This document shows, piece by piece, positions 30,225 through 38,667 of a stretch of 40,641 nt of DNA. Position numbers and translations under genes: made by a program. The notes below the pieces were generated by a model. The model was not told where the DNA came from, searched no databases, and saw nothing but the letters and a program-made list of their open reading frames with translations. This DNA comes from a virus. Position 1 is the stretch's first letter. Every line of letters begins with the position of its first letter. The stretch covers positions 1 through 40,641 of the IMG/VR virus record IMGVR_UViG_3300012919_000016; one strand, written 5' to 3'.

Positions 30225-33200
30225 ATGGCAATACTTGATGACCAAAAATTTTATATGCCTTCGGCTACCTTTGGGATTCTTAGTCAGAATAAAGGGATTC
30301 CATATAAAATAATCCGAGAAATGGCTAAAGATCGCGGAATAAGCCCTGAAGAAGTTATTGAAACGACTGGCTTAAAACCTGTTGGTTCTGATTCAACAGT
30401 AAGAGTTAAAAAAGTAGATCCACAAGGTCCTGAGATTTTCGATTTAGATACAAATGAATCTCGCCGTAGAATTGATGGTGATACTACTCGAAATATAGAT
30501 GGTGAACGTTTTCGGAGTGTTGGTTTTAACTCGCGTGAAAAAGGTTTGTTTAATCCTACTACGCTTGAAATAAAACCTCCTGAAGCTAATGTAGATTTAG
30601 AATTAGCGGCTATCGATAAAGTTAGGCGAGAAGGTAAATTTATTTATCAAAAAGGTACGGGAGAGTATGATGATAGAGGCCGAGAGATTGTTATCGATGT
30701 TGATGCTCAAGGACGTAGACTATCGGAAGCACTCCATCGTAAAGGCATTGTTGATGTAACACAACATTCTACTCAAGCTGATATACGAGCTTATCAAGAA
30801 GGGGTAGCTCGAAGAGAACTTTATGGAGACGATCGCCCTGCCTGGAAAATAAATGAAAACCTAGGATTTAAAGTAACTGCTCTTGATGAAAGAGAAATTG
30901 CTAGTAATCCTTTTGGGGCTGATATGTACTCCTCTGTGGCTTTTAGGAGTCGCGATCGAAATCTAGAAAATCAAGCTTATAACAATCATATTTTTGATCA
31001 AACACCAGAAGCCTTTGTTGCTGGTTTTCAAGGAATGAAAGAAAGTGTTTTTGGTTTTACTGAAATGCTTGGTGAAGCAACAGGCTTAGAAGGTTTAGAT
31101 ACTTTTGGGGCTAGAGGTGTTAATAGACAACGAGCTATTTTAAAAGACTCCCCTGAATTACTTTTGGATTATGAAGATGTTGATAATGTTTGGGATGGTT
31201 TCTCATACTTATTAAATAATACAGCCATGTCTGCACCTTATCTAGGTGTTATGGCTGCTGCTTCTTTAGTTCCTGTTGTTGGTAAACCATTAGCTTTTGG
31301 TTCAATGTTTCCTGTTCATGCTGGTACAGTGTGGAACGAAATTGAAGGAAATCGAGATAGCAAAGATGTTGCGGCTTCAATGAGTGCAGGTGTTGCAATG
31401 ACAGCACTTGATCTCTTAGGTCTTTCAGCTGTTTTTAGCGGCGGCTCAATGTTAACTAAAGAAGGGCGCGACAAAATTAGAGCTTACCTTGTAGGTAAAC
31501 TAGGCAGCGAACAAGCTGCCGATGCAGCAATAAAGAAAGCTTCAAAAGAAGCTATCGGAGACATGGCTAAATATGTCAAAGGTTTAAATGTTGATGATGT
31601 AGTACAAAATTCTCTTATTTCAAGAGCAATTAAAGGTGGTGGCCGAGGTTTTGTTGGTGAAGGTGTAACAGAAATGTTACAAGAAGGCATTGGTTATTCT
31701 ACTTCAACTGCTATGGGTACTCAAGAGTTTAATCATCGTGAATTTAAAAATAGAATACTTAATGCTGGCCTCGGAGGGGGCGGTGTAGGTTTCAGTTTTG
31801 GTGCGGCTGGTGGAGCTAGAGAAGCTGGTCGAATCAAAATGTTGCGCGATGATTTAAGTATTCCTGAAGAACAACGTTTAAACGATCTCCAAGCATTAGC
31901 AATTGATTTGCAAAAAGAAAATCCTGGAGAAGATTTCTCTATTAAAGGACTTCTTGATAAACTTCGACAAGCACAAAGCGGTGAACCCGAAGGTTTACGA
32001 GGGGCCGCTGAATTTTCTCAAAAACATATTGATGAAAAACGAGGTATAAAAAATATTTTTGGATCTATTAATGGGGTCCCAGATATTTTCTCTATAATTG
32101 GTTCGGGAGTTAAAAACGCTTTTAAAGCAACCGAACAAAGAATTGCAAATGTTGATGACTTAAGAGAGTCTAGATCTCTTAGACAACTTTTAGGTCTAGT
32201 CGGTGGTGCAGCTACAAGCATGATTTATCGTGGCCGTAATTTTAAAGGCAGAGAAGATCAACTTAAAGCAAACTTTAGATCTTTATTTAGATATGATGAA
32301 GCAGTTAGACTTATTTCAGGGTCTAAATTTGTAACTCCTTTTAGCACTCGTAAAGCTTCTAGGATTCTTACTATCTTTCACGAATGGGGTGGAAAAGAAA
32401 GATTTGATAATGCAGCAGAAAAAGGTGGGATTACACCCGAAGCTATTGCAGAATTAGAAGCAAAAGCAAAAGCTCAAGGAGTAAAAATTCCAGCTAAATT
32501 TCTTACCCCAGAAGGATTAAAAACTTTAAGAGATCAAATTGATAACATAGAAGAAGCTTATAAAGCAGTTTATGAGGAAGTAAGTCAAGTATATGGGGAA
32601 GAAGGTCCTGGTTTAAAACTTAATCCTTTTGATAAAAATGCATGGATTAACGAACCTTCTTTTGATCCTAAAAAAGTAGCTAAAAATAAAAATAAGTTTC
32701 GAGCTTTTGTTATGAAAGCTTTTAATTTAAGTAAAGAAGATGCAGATGCTTTAATTAATACTATTATTACAGGAACTAATCCGAAAGGTGATCCTTTGTT
32801 AGCTTCTCTTGATGCTTCTCTTGTAAGTAAAAATTCAGGTTTACCTAGTTTTATGGTCCCTTCTGCTCCAGGAATGGATAAAAAACAAGGAAGATTGAAT
32901 TTAAAAGATAAAAATCTTGATCCAAGTTTAAAAGAAGAATTTAACTTCTTTAAACAAGATGATATATTTTCAAATATAGATGCTATAATTAATGAAGCAG
33001 CCAAATTTACTGCGTCAACAGAATATTTTGGATATCAAGGTAGAAAGTTAGATTACTTAATTCGAAGAATAGAAGGTGAATTGGGTACAGAAAAAGCAGA
33101 AAAATATGCGTTTTTAGCTAAATCTATTATTGATGCTAACCATGGTAATTTTAATAGAATTGAGTCAGCTACATTAGCCGCTATTCAAAATAGACTTAAT

Positions 33201-34436
33201 GCATTTTCTATTACTATCGGTTTGCCTTTAGCCGCATTATCTTCTATTCCAGAAACAGCAATGATATTTTTAGGTATCAAAGGTAATAATGATTTTCAAA
33301 AAGCTTTTGAATCATTCTTTAAAGAGCTAATAACTTTCTTTAATCCTATGTTTAAAGAACTTACTGAAGGCGAACAACGTATGGAGCGTGTTGGTCTTGG
33401 TACATCTCAAACAGATGTAGCAGCTCGTGTTGCTACAGGTGACAGAAATGTTACACACAGTTGGTATGTAGAAACTTTTCTTAAACTTACTGGTCTTAAA
33501 GATTTAACTCAATTTCAAAGAGCTACTATGGCAGGGTTTGCTGTAGATTTTATTCAAGAAGGTTTAGATACTTTAAAAAATGCTCCTTTAGATGCTGATT
33601 CAAATTTTGATTTTGATAAATTTACTAACGCTCAATTAGAAGCTTTTGCTAAGTTAAATGATTTGGGTCTTAATGTTAGACAATTTGTTCAGGTAGTTAG
33701 TCTACTTGAAGAACAAGGTTATGATTCTGATTCTCAAAGAACATTTTTAGATCCTATTGGGGTAAACCCTGATGATTTTAAAGATAGAGACACAGCAGAT
33801 CGTATTGCTTTTAGAGAAACATTTGTTGATATGATGGATCAAGCTGTTTATAAATTTACTAATGAACGAATTCAAAATCCACAGTCAATGAATCGCCCAT
33901 TAATGTTTCAAGATCCACATTATCAAATGCTCTTACAATTTAATGGCTTTATATCAACCTTCACCTCAGTAGTAATGCCTAAAATTTATCGTGATTATTT
34001 GATGAAAGGAACAACTCGTGTTAAATATGAAACGGCTGCATTAGTATTTATGATGATTGGTTTAGGTGCTGCTTCACAATATCTTAAAGATTTAATGAAG
34101 TACGGAGAACCTTCTCCATATATGAGTGGTTTTGACTATGCTCAAAGAGCAATATACTCATCAGGGGTAATTGGACAAACAGAACGTATTGTTGAATTAA
34201 CTCCACTTAGTTTATACGGCGGTATGAATGATGGTTTGATGGGTATTATCTTAGGCGAAGCAGGACCTGGGGCAAGAAATATTTCAACTGTTGGCAAAGT
34301 ATTATCTGGAATTTCTCAAGGTGATATTGAGAAAACGGTATCACAGGGAGCTAAATTAGTTCCTGGACTTTCAGTATTAACTTCAACTAGACAAAAGTTG
34401 GGCGAAGATGTAGAAGATTTCGTCTTAAATTTATAG
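30225..34436 (+). CDS. Giant internal/ejection protein with N-terminal staphylococcal-nuclease-like domain
   Basis: 1403 residues after TAAGGAGGT. Residues 80-205 match the SNase fold: IDGDT (83-87), GERFRSVGFNSRE (93-105), DDRGREIVIDVDAQGRRL (149-166) and LHRKGIVDV. Residues equivalent to SNase D21, R35, E43 and R87 are D86, R97, E105 and R153; D40 is replaced by N102. Residues 340-420 hold hydrophobic segments (APYLGVMAAASLVPVVGKPL, then MTALDLLGLSAVFSGGSM), and the rest is long and helical, like large podoviral internal proteins. It would enter the cell with the DNA; a nuclease there could degrade host DNA or RNA. Activity is inferred from residues only. Confidence 0.7.
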   Translation: MAILDDQKFYMPSATFGILSQNKGIPYKIIREMAKDRGISPEEVIETTGLKPVGSDSTVRVKKVDPQGPEIFDLDTNESRRRIDGDTTRNIDGERFRSVGFNSREKGLFNPTTLEIKPPEANVDLELAAIDKVRREGKFIYQKGTGEYDDRGREIVIDVDAQGRRLSEALHRKGIVDVTQHSTQADIRAYQEGVARRELYGDDRPAWKINENLGFKVTALDEREIASNPFGADMYSSVAFRSRDRNLENQAYNNHIFDQTPEAFVAGFQGMKESVFGFTEMLGEATGLEGLDTFGARGVNRQRAILKDSPELLLDYEDVDNVWDGFSYLLNNTAMSAPYLGVMAAASLVPVVGKPLAFGSMFPVHAGTVWNEIEGNRDSKDVAASMSAGVAMTALDLLGLSAVFSGGSMLTKEGRDKIRAYLVGKLGSEQAADAAIKKASKEAIGDMAKYVKGLNVDDVVQNSLISRAIKGGGRGFVGEGVTEMLQEGIGYSTSTAMGTQEFNHREFKNRILNAGLGGGGVGFSFGAAGGAREAGRIKMLRDDLSIPEEQRLNDLQALAIDLQKENPGEDFSIKGLLDKLRQAQSGEPEGLRGAAEFSQKHIDEKRGIKNIFGSINGVPDIFSIIGSGVKNAFKATEQRIANVDDLRESRSLRQLLGLVGGAATSMIYRGRNFKGREDQLKANFRSLFRYDEAVRLISGSKFVTPFSTRKASRILTIFHEWGGKERFDNAAEKGGITPEAIAELEAKAKAQGVKIPAKFLTPEGLKTLRDQIDNIEEAYKAVYEEVSQVYGEEGPGLKLNPFDKNAWINEPSFDPKKVAKNKNKFRAFVMKAFNLSKEDADALINTIITGTNPKGDPLLASLDASLVSKNSGLPSFMVPSAPGMDKKQGRLNLKDKNLDPSLKEEFNFFKQDDIFSNIDAIINEAAKFTASTEYFGYQGRKLDYLIRRIEGELGTEKAEKYAFLAKSIIDANHGNFNRIESATLAAIQNRLNAFSITIGLPLAALSSIPETAMIFLGIKGNNDFQKAFESFFKELITFFNPMFKELTEGEQRMERVGLGTSQTDVAARVATGDRNVTHSWYVETFLKLTGLKDLTQFQRATMAGFAVDFIQEGLDTLKNAPLDADSNFDFDKFTNAQLEAFAKLNDLGLNVRQFVQVVSLLEEQGYDSDSQRTFLDPIGVNPDDFKDRDTADRIAFRETFVDMMDQAVYKFTNERIQNPQSMNRPLMFQDPHYQMLLQFNGFISTFTSVVMPKIYRDYLMKGTTRVKYETAALVFMMIGLGAASQYLKDLMKYGEPSPYMSGFDYAQRAIYSSGVIGQTERIVELTPLSLYGGMNDGLMGIILGEAGPGARNISTVGKVLSGISQGDIEKTVSQGAKLVPGLSVLTSTRQKLGEDVEDFVLNL

Positions 34437-34445
34437 GAAAAAAAT

Positions 34446-37400
34446 ATGGCAAGAGGAAGAGTAAGAAAGGGGCTTTCAGGTGAAGTAATTAAACCATTCA
34501 CAACTCAAGATATTGATCGTGAATTAGGTCTTCAACCTACAGCTTCTGTTGTAACACAAAAAGATGAGGGGGCTATGCCTCGCGATCTTGCTCCTGTACC
34601 AACGACAGGATTCCTTGAAGAAGCCCCTCCTATTCCGCAAATAGTTCCGCAAGAAGATGCTCCACCTGTACCTACTATTGGAGATATATCTTCGGGGCTT
34701 AGTACGGAACGGGAGGGTTTGCCTTTAGCAGTTACTCCTGATGTTATTGGTGGCACTCAAACATCCGCTACATTTGGGGTAGGGCAAGATATTTCGACAG
34801 CTATAGATGAAAGTGTAGATCCAACATTAAGAACAGCAGCAGTTGAACGTGCTGGTTCTCGTTTTGGTATTGGTCCTTCTGAATTAAATAGTTATATTCA
34901 AGGTTTAATGGATCGTCAAGGATTAACTTTTGACGAAGCTAGAGATGTAGTTCTTAGAAACTTTGAGTTACAAGAACAAGGTGCAGCTCTAGATATTAAT
35001 CTTGATTTTAGAAATGAAATGGAGCTTAAAGAATCTATTGATACGGCGCAAGAACTTAGTGGTCGTATTATGGAGGAAGATGCTCCACCTGTCGGGCCTG
35101 ATAATCTTTCAGCATTAACAGGATTGTCAAATACTTTAACTAAAACTATTGAGTCTGCAGTTCTTCCGATGTTTTCATCAGGAGATGCTGTTTCTACTCG
35201 TATAAGTACTGCCTTAAGAAATACAGGTATTATTGATATAGAAACAAATCAATTAGATCGTAGACTTGGTAATGCATTAGCAATTGAGAGTTTATTTTTG
35301 CTTGATGAAATGGCAAAGAAACGCGATACTAAAGCAAAAGAAGTTCTTAACCCAGAACAAAGTAAAATTGCTCTTGGTGTAGATGAAACTGTTTCTCGTG
35401 AGCCTGTTTTAGAAACACCCGCAATACGCGAACAAATTGTTGCTGCAAATGAAGGTGTTGGCTTTGATGATTTGCGAGGTCGAATTATTAATAAAGCTTT
35501 AAAACGTTTAGGTGCTGGTGCATTACCCGAATCGGAAGCTTCTGGTTTAGACCAAGTATTTATTTCTGGTTTGAAAGCGGCAGGATTTGTTACTCCCCAA
35601 ACAACTCGAAATAATAATGAAGTTATTTATAATATTTCTGAGTATGGATTAGATCGTCTTAATCTAGCAAGGCCTGTTCTTAATATTATAAAGCCTGATA
35701 CTATCTCAGAACCAAGTTTAGTTCGATTAGTAAATGGTACGGCTGTTGGGAAAGGATCTGAGATTCTTAGTTCTATTGAAGGAGTTTCTCGAAAGGGAAC
35801 TCCTGGTCCTCTTGAAAAATTTAATCGAGGTAAAGATATTGCTGCTGGTGTTCTATATAAAATAGATCCTTTGCTTGGTAATATAACTACTACAGGCGTT
35901 CTTGGGGTATTAACAACAGCTCAACAAGACCAATTTGGTAATTATACAGGTCAATTCTTTTCGGTTAACGACCCTAACACGGTATTAGATTATTCTGATC
36001 ACCCTATGGCTAATGCTATTGGACTTGGTGATAGAAGATTTTATAAAATTATGGAACAGGCTTCAGTAAATTATGCTGATAATAATGAAGCAAGACAAAT
36101 TACTGCAGATGCTATGTCAATAGCTATCCGACACACTGAATTAGAAGCTCAATTTATTACTTCTTATGCTGATAGTGGTACTGCGTTTTATAATAAGTAT
36201 ATGCATACTCCTACTAATGGTCGTATGTTTATTGCTCAATCTATGCTTAATGCACAAAATTCTAAGCTTACTCGATCAGTAATTAATAGTGCTGAACCTG
36301 TTCTTATTTCGACTAAGGGTGCAAATGATCCTCGTCTTTTAGATGCATTTAAATATATTACAGCAAGAAATCTTTTTGATATGGGCGATGCCCCTGTTGA
36401 ACAAACTATTGCTCGATTTGAAGAAGCAATAAATAATGAAACATTTCTTGGTGATGCTGAATTAATATTAGATGCTATTGAAAAGAATCAAGTAGAAGCT
36501 TTATTTGCAGATAGTAATTTTGCTGAAAAATATTTTATAAATGCTAAAGAGGGTGAATTCCATTTTAAAATAGGATCACTCATTGATTTAATTAATTACG
36601 AAAAAGCACTTAAATCGCCTAGTGGTCAGTTTATTTCTATTGGACAAACAGAACACGATGGGAAACAAAATGGATTGACTATTATCGCACGACAAATGTT
36701 TGATACTACTGGTATGGAACGTGGTGGCATGTTTTCTACAGATGAAGAAGCACAAACATTTGAAGATTTCCGAAAAGCTTTTGAAAATAATTTTAAAGCA
36801 AAAGGAGATTTTGTATTTGACTCCGAATTTTCAAGTTTGTTTGATAAAGCTTTAGATAAATCTGCTCGTGAAAAAAGTGAAAGACTAGGAAGAACAATAA
36901 CAAAAGAGAATTTATTAAAAGAATTTACTAAACAACCTCTTATGGAAACATCTTATGGTAAATATTTTGGTTTTCATTTAGGTTCGGTTATAGGTTTTCT
37001 TAGAGATAACCCACCATTGCGTGATACGTTAATGAATGTTTATGATTTTAATAATGATTTAGATCTTGCTATTTCAATTAACAAAATTGTTGGCGTTGGA
37101 TTACAAGAAACTTTGAATCTACCATTTCAAAAAGCCTTGCAAGTAACTGGCAGAGCATTTGCTTTGATGGATACTCAAGGTTATATTATAACTCCAGGAA
37201 CAGGTGGCTTTCAAAAATTAGGATCAGAACAATTTTCGCCTACTCTTGATGAAGATGGAAATCCACTAACAGTACAATTAGGTACTGGCGATGTCGTGGC
37301 TTTAGGAACAGTTAAACCTAGTGCTAACGGTGCAGGAATTACTCAAAGGGTTATTGATAATAAAACAGGGTTAATTGGTTATTCAATACCTGTTGCAGGT

Positions 37401-38096
37401 TCAGAACAAGCAAGACAAGCTCCTGTTTTATTTGTACAAGGTCTTGATGCGGCTACGATGCTTAATGCTATAATAAGAGCTAATCGAGATATTTCAGATA
37501 CAAATGGTTTTGTAAAAAATCCTCGTTATGTTATTCCAATCTTTGATGCAGTAATTACAAACCCAACTTCAGTGTTCGATTATGTTACATCTTTAAATTC
37601 TGAGTTTGAAATTCAAAATAATAAATTAAATATTATTAAAGAATTTAATAAGAATTTCGAAGAATCCGAACGAAACTTTAAAGAAAAAGTAAAAGATGAT
37701 TCGCGTTATCAATTTAATCCTGCAAAAATTAATGCGGAATTTAAATCATTATACGCATACTTTAAAGATATTCAAGATAGAGCTGCTCAAGCTAAAGAAG
37801 AAGGGTTAGGTTTATCGCGTAAACAAAAGAAAGTATTAACTGCTGCTTACTCTCTTGGGTTTCCAACCCCTGAAATGAATTTAGCAGAAAATAATTATTA
37901 CTTAACTGGTTCTCAAATTAAAGCGTTATTTGATTTGGCTGTTGGTAAAGATGGTTTGGATCGACAAACGAAAACTAATAGTGTTGCAAACACTATTGAA
38001 GAAAATAAAAAGAGGTTTAATGAACTTAAACCAATTGACTATCGCAATACTTATAATGGACAATATGGAAATATAAGTCCAAAGTACTCACGATAA
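34446..38096 (+). CDS. Giant internal virion protein, last gene of late module
   Basis: 1216 residues. The N-terminal 230 residues are Pro-rich and disordered-looking, with recurring 'E(D/E)APP(V/I)P' pieces (EEAPPIPQIV, QEDAPPVPTI, EEDAPPVGPD). The remainder is helical and charged with no recognised enzyme motif. It begins ten bases after the preceding giant gene and ends just before the terminator. By order it should be the last of the ejection proteins, like T7 gp16 in position, but no lytic-transglycosylase motif is visible. Confidence 0.6.
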   Translation: MARGRVRKGLSGEVIKPFTTQDIDRELGLQPTASVVTQKDEGAMPRDLAPVPTTGFLEEAPPIPQIVPQEDAPPVPTIGDISSGLSTEREGLPLAVTPDVIGGTQTSATFGVGQDISTAIDESVDPTLRTAAVERAGSRFGIGPSELNSYIQGLMDRQGLTFDEARDVVLRNFELQEQGAALDINLDFRNEMELKESIDTAQELSGRIMEEDAPPVGPDNLSALTGLSNTLTKTIESAVLPMFSSGDAVSTRISTALRNTGIIDIETNQLDRRLGNALAIESLFLLDEMAKKRDTKAKEVLNPEQSKIALGVDETVSREPVLETPAIREQIVAANEGVGFDDLRGRIINKALKRLGAGALPESEASGLDQVFISGLKAAGFVTPQTTRNNNEVIYNISEYGLDRLNLARPVLNIIKPDTISEPSLVRLVNGTAVGKGSEILSSIEGVSRKGTPGPLEKFNRGKDIAAGVLYKIDPLLGNITTTGVLGVLTTAQQDQFGNYTGQFFSVNDPNTVLDYSDHPMANAIGLGDRRFYKIMEQASVNYADNNEARQITADAMSIAIRHTELEAQFITSYADSGTAFYNKYMHTPTNGRMFIAQSMLNAQNSKLTRSVINSAEPVLISTKGANDPRLLDAFKYITARNLFDMGDAPVEQTIARFEEAINNETFLGDAELILDAIEKNQVEALFADSNFAEKYFINAKEGEFHFKIGSLIDLINYEKALKSPSGQFISIGQTEHDGKQNGLTIIARQMFDTTGMERGGMFSTDEEAQTFEDFRKAFENNFKAKGDFVFDSEFSSLFDKALDKSAREKSERLGRTITKENLLKEFTKQPLMETSYGKYFGFHLGSVIGFLRDNPPLRDTLMNVYDFNNDLDLAISINKIVGVGLQETLNLPFQKALQVTGRAFALMDTQGYIITPGTGGFQKLGSEQFSPTLDEDGNPLTVQLGTGDVVALGTVKPSANGAGITQRVIDNKTGLIGYSIPVAGSEQARQAPVLFVQGLDAATMLNAIIRANRDISDTNGFVKNPRYVIPIFDAVITNPTSVFDYVTSLNSEFEIQNNKLNIIKEFNKNFEESERNFKEKVKDDSRYQFNPAKINAEFKSLYAYFKDIQDRAAQAKEEGLGLSRKQKKVLTAAYSLGFPTPEMNLAENNYYLTGSQIKALFDLAVGKDGLDRQTKTNSVANTIEENKKRFNELKPIDYRNTYNGQYGNISPKYSR

Positions 38097-38111
38097 TAAT
38101 AATAAAAAATG

Positions 38112-38153
38112 CCCCCGTGGAACTCTTAATTGAGATCTACGGGGGATTTTTTT
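38112..38153. terminator. Bidirectional terminator between convergent modules
   Basis: CCCCCGTGGA (38112-38121) pairs with TCTACGGGGG (38136-38145), with one G-U pair. CTC/GAG can extend the helix inside, with loop TTAATT. A T-run follows on the + strand (38147-38153), and an A-run precedes it (38102-38109), which is a T-run for leftward transcripts. It lies between the last late gene (38096) and the end of the leftward gene (38155). Confidence 0.9.
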
Positions 38154-38154
38154 A

Positions 38155-38409
38155 TTAATAAAAAGAAGCAACTTCGCTTCTAATTTTCTTTCGTTGTTCT
38201 TCAGCAATCTTAGTGGCTTCAGCTTGGGTGTGACCCATCATTATACCATCTTCAATATTCTTTTTAAAAACACTATCAATCATAGCTTCGTGAATATCTT
38301 TAGTATAAGCTACTTCTACAGGTAAATTATATTCCTGAACAAAGTCCATATCATCTACATCCATTCCTTTAAGCGCAAGCAAATTATGATTTTGTTTCTC
38401 TTCAATCAT
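38155..38409 (-). CDS. Small protein, paralogue of its upstream neighbour (copy 2)
   Basis: 84 residues (starts MIEEKQNHNLLALKGMDVDD). It aligns with the adjacent 85-residue protein: over NHNLLALKGMDVDDMDFVQE and the following 23 residues, 19 of 43 positions are identical by eye. It is acidic, helical, without known motif. It overlaps the neighbour by eight bases and ends beside the bidirectional terminator, so it is the last gene of the leftward module. Its place downstream of the RNA polymerase suggests an early or regulatory role, but this is not shown. Confidence 0.7.
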   Translation of the reverse strand: MIEEKQNHNLLALKGMDVDDMDFVQEYNLPVEVAYTKDIHEAMIDSVFKKNIEDGIMMGHTQAEATKIAEEQRKKIRSEVASFY

Positions 38410-38659
38410 TAGGGGTCTCCATTAATGCATCGATCATGCATTTTGTTTCTTGATAAATCTCATGAGCTTTTTGTGAAGCAAATTCTTCATCAACGTTTGA
38501 GATTAAATAATTTTCTAAAGTTACTTTGTATAATGCATCTAAGTATGCATCATTAATCTGGGGGGTAAAAGCTAAGTTAGCATCTAATCCCCACTCCTCA
38601 ATGATATCCATATCGTCTACTTCCCATCCTTGAAGAGCTAGGTAATTATAATTCTTCAT
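38402..38659 (-). CDS. Small protein, paralogue of its downstream neighbour (copy 1)
   Basis: 85 residues (starts MKNYNYLALQGWEVDDMDII). The shared core with the next protein is LAL(Q/K)G…VDDMD…E, then A(F/Y)T and I…A…D. The ribosome-binding site AGAGGA overlaps the RNA polymerase stop codon, so the two are translated from the same message. Acidic and helical; no known domain. A tandem duplication is the obvious origin. Confidence 0.7.
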   Translation of the reverse strand: MKNYNYLALQGWEVDDMDIIEEWGLDANLAFTPQINDAYLDALYKVTLENYLISNVDEEFASQKAHEIYQETKCMIDALMETPND

Positions 38660-38667
38660 GTCTTCCT

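Noticed and set aside
32585-33004. Leftward 139-codon frame inside the giant internal protein gene
   Set aside because: Antisense to a continuous, well-supported gene, with no ribosome-binding site or recognisable product.
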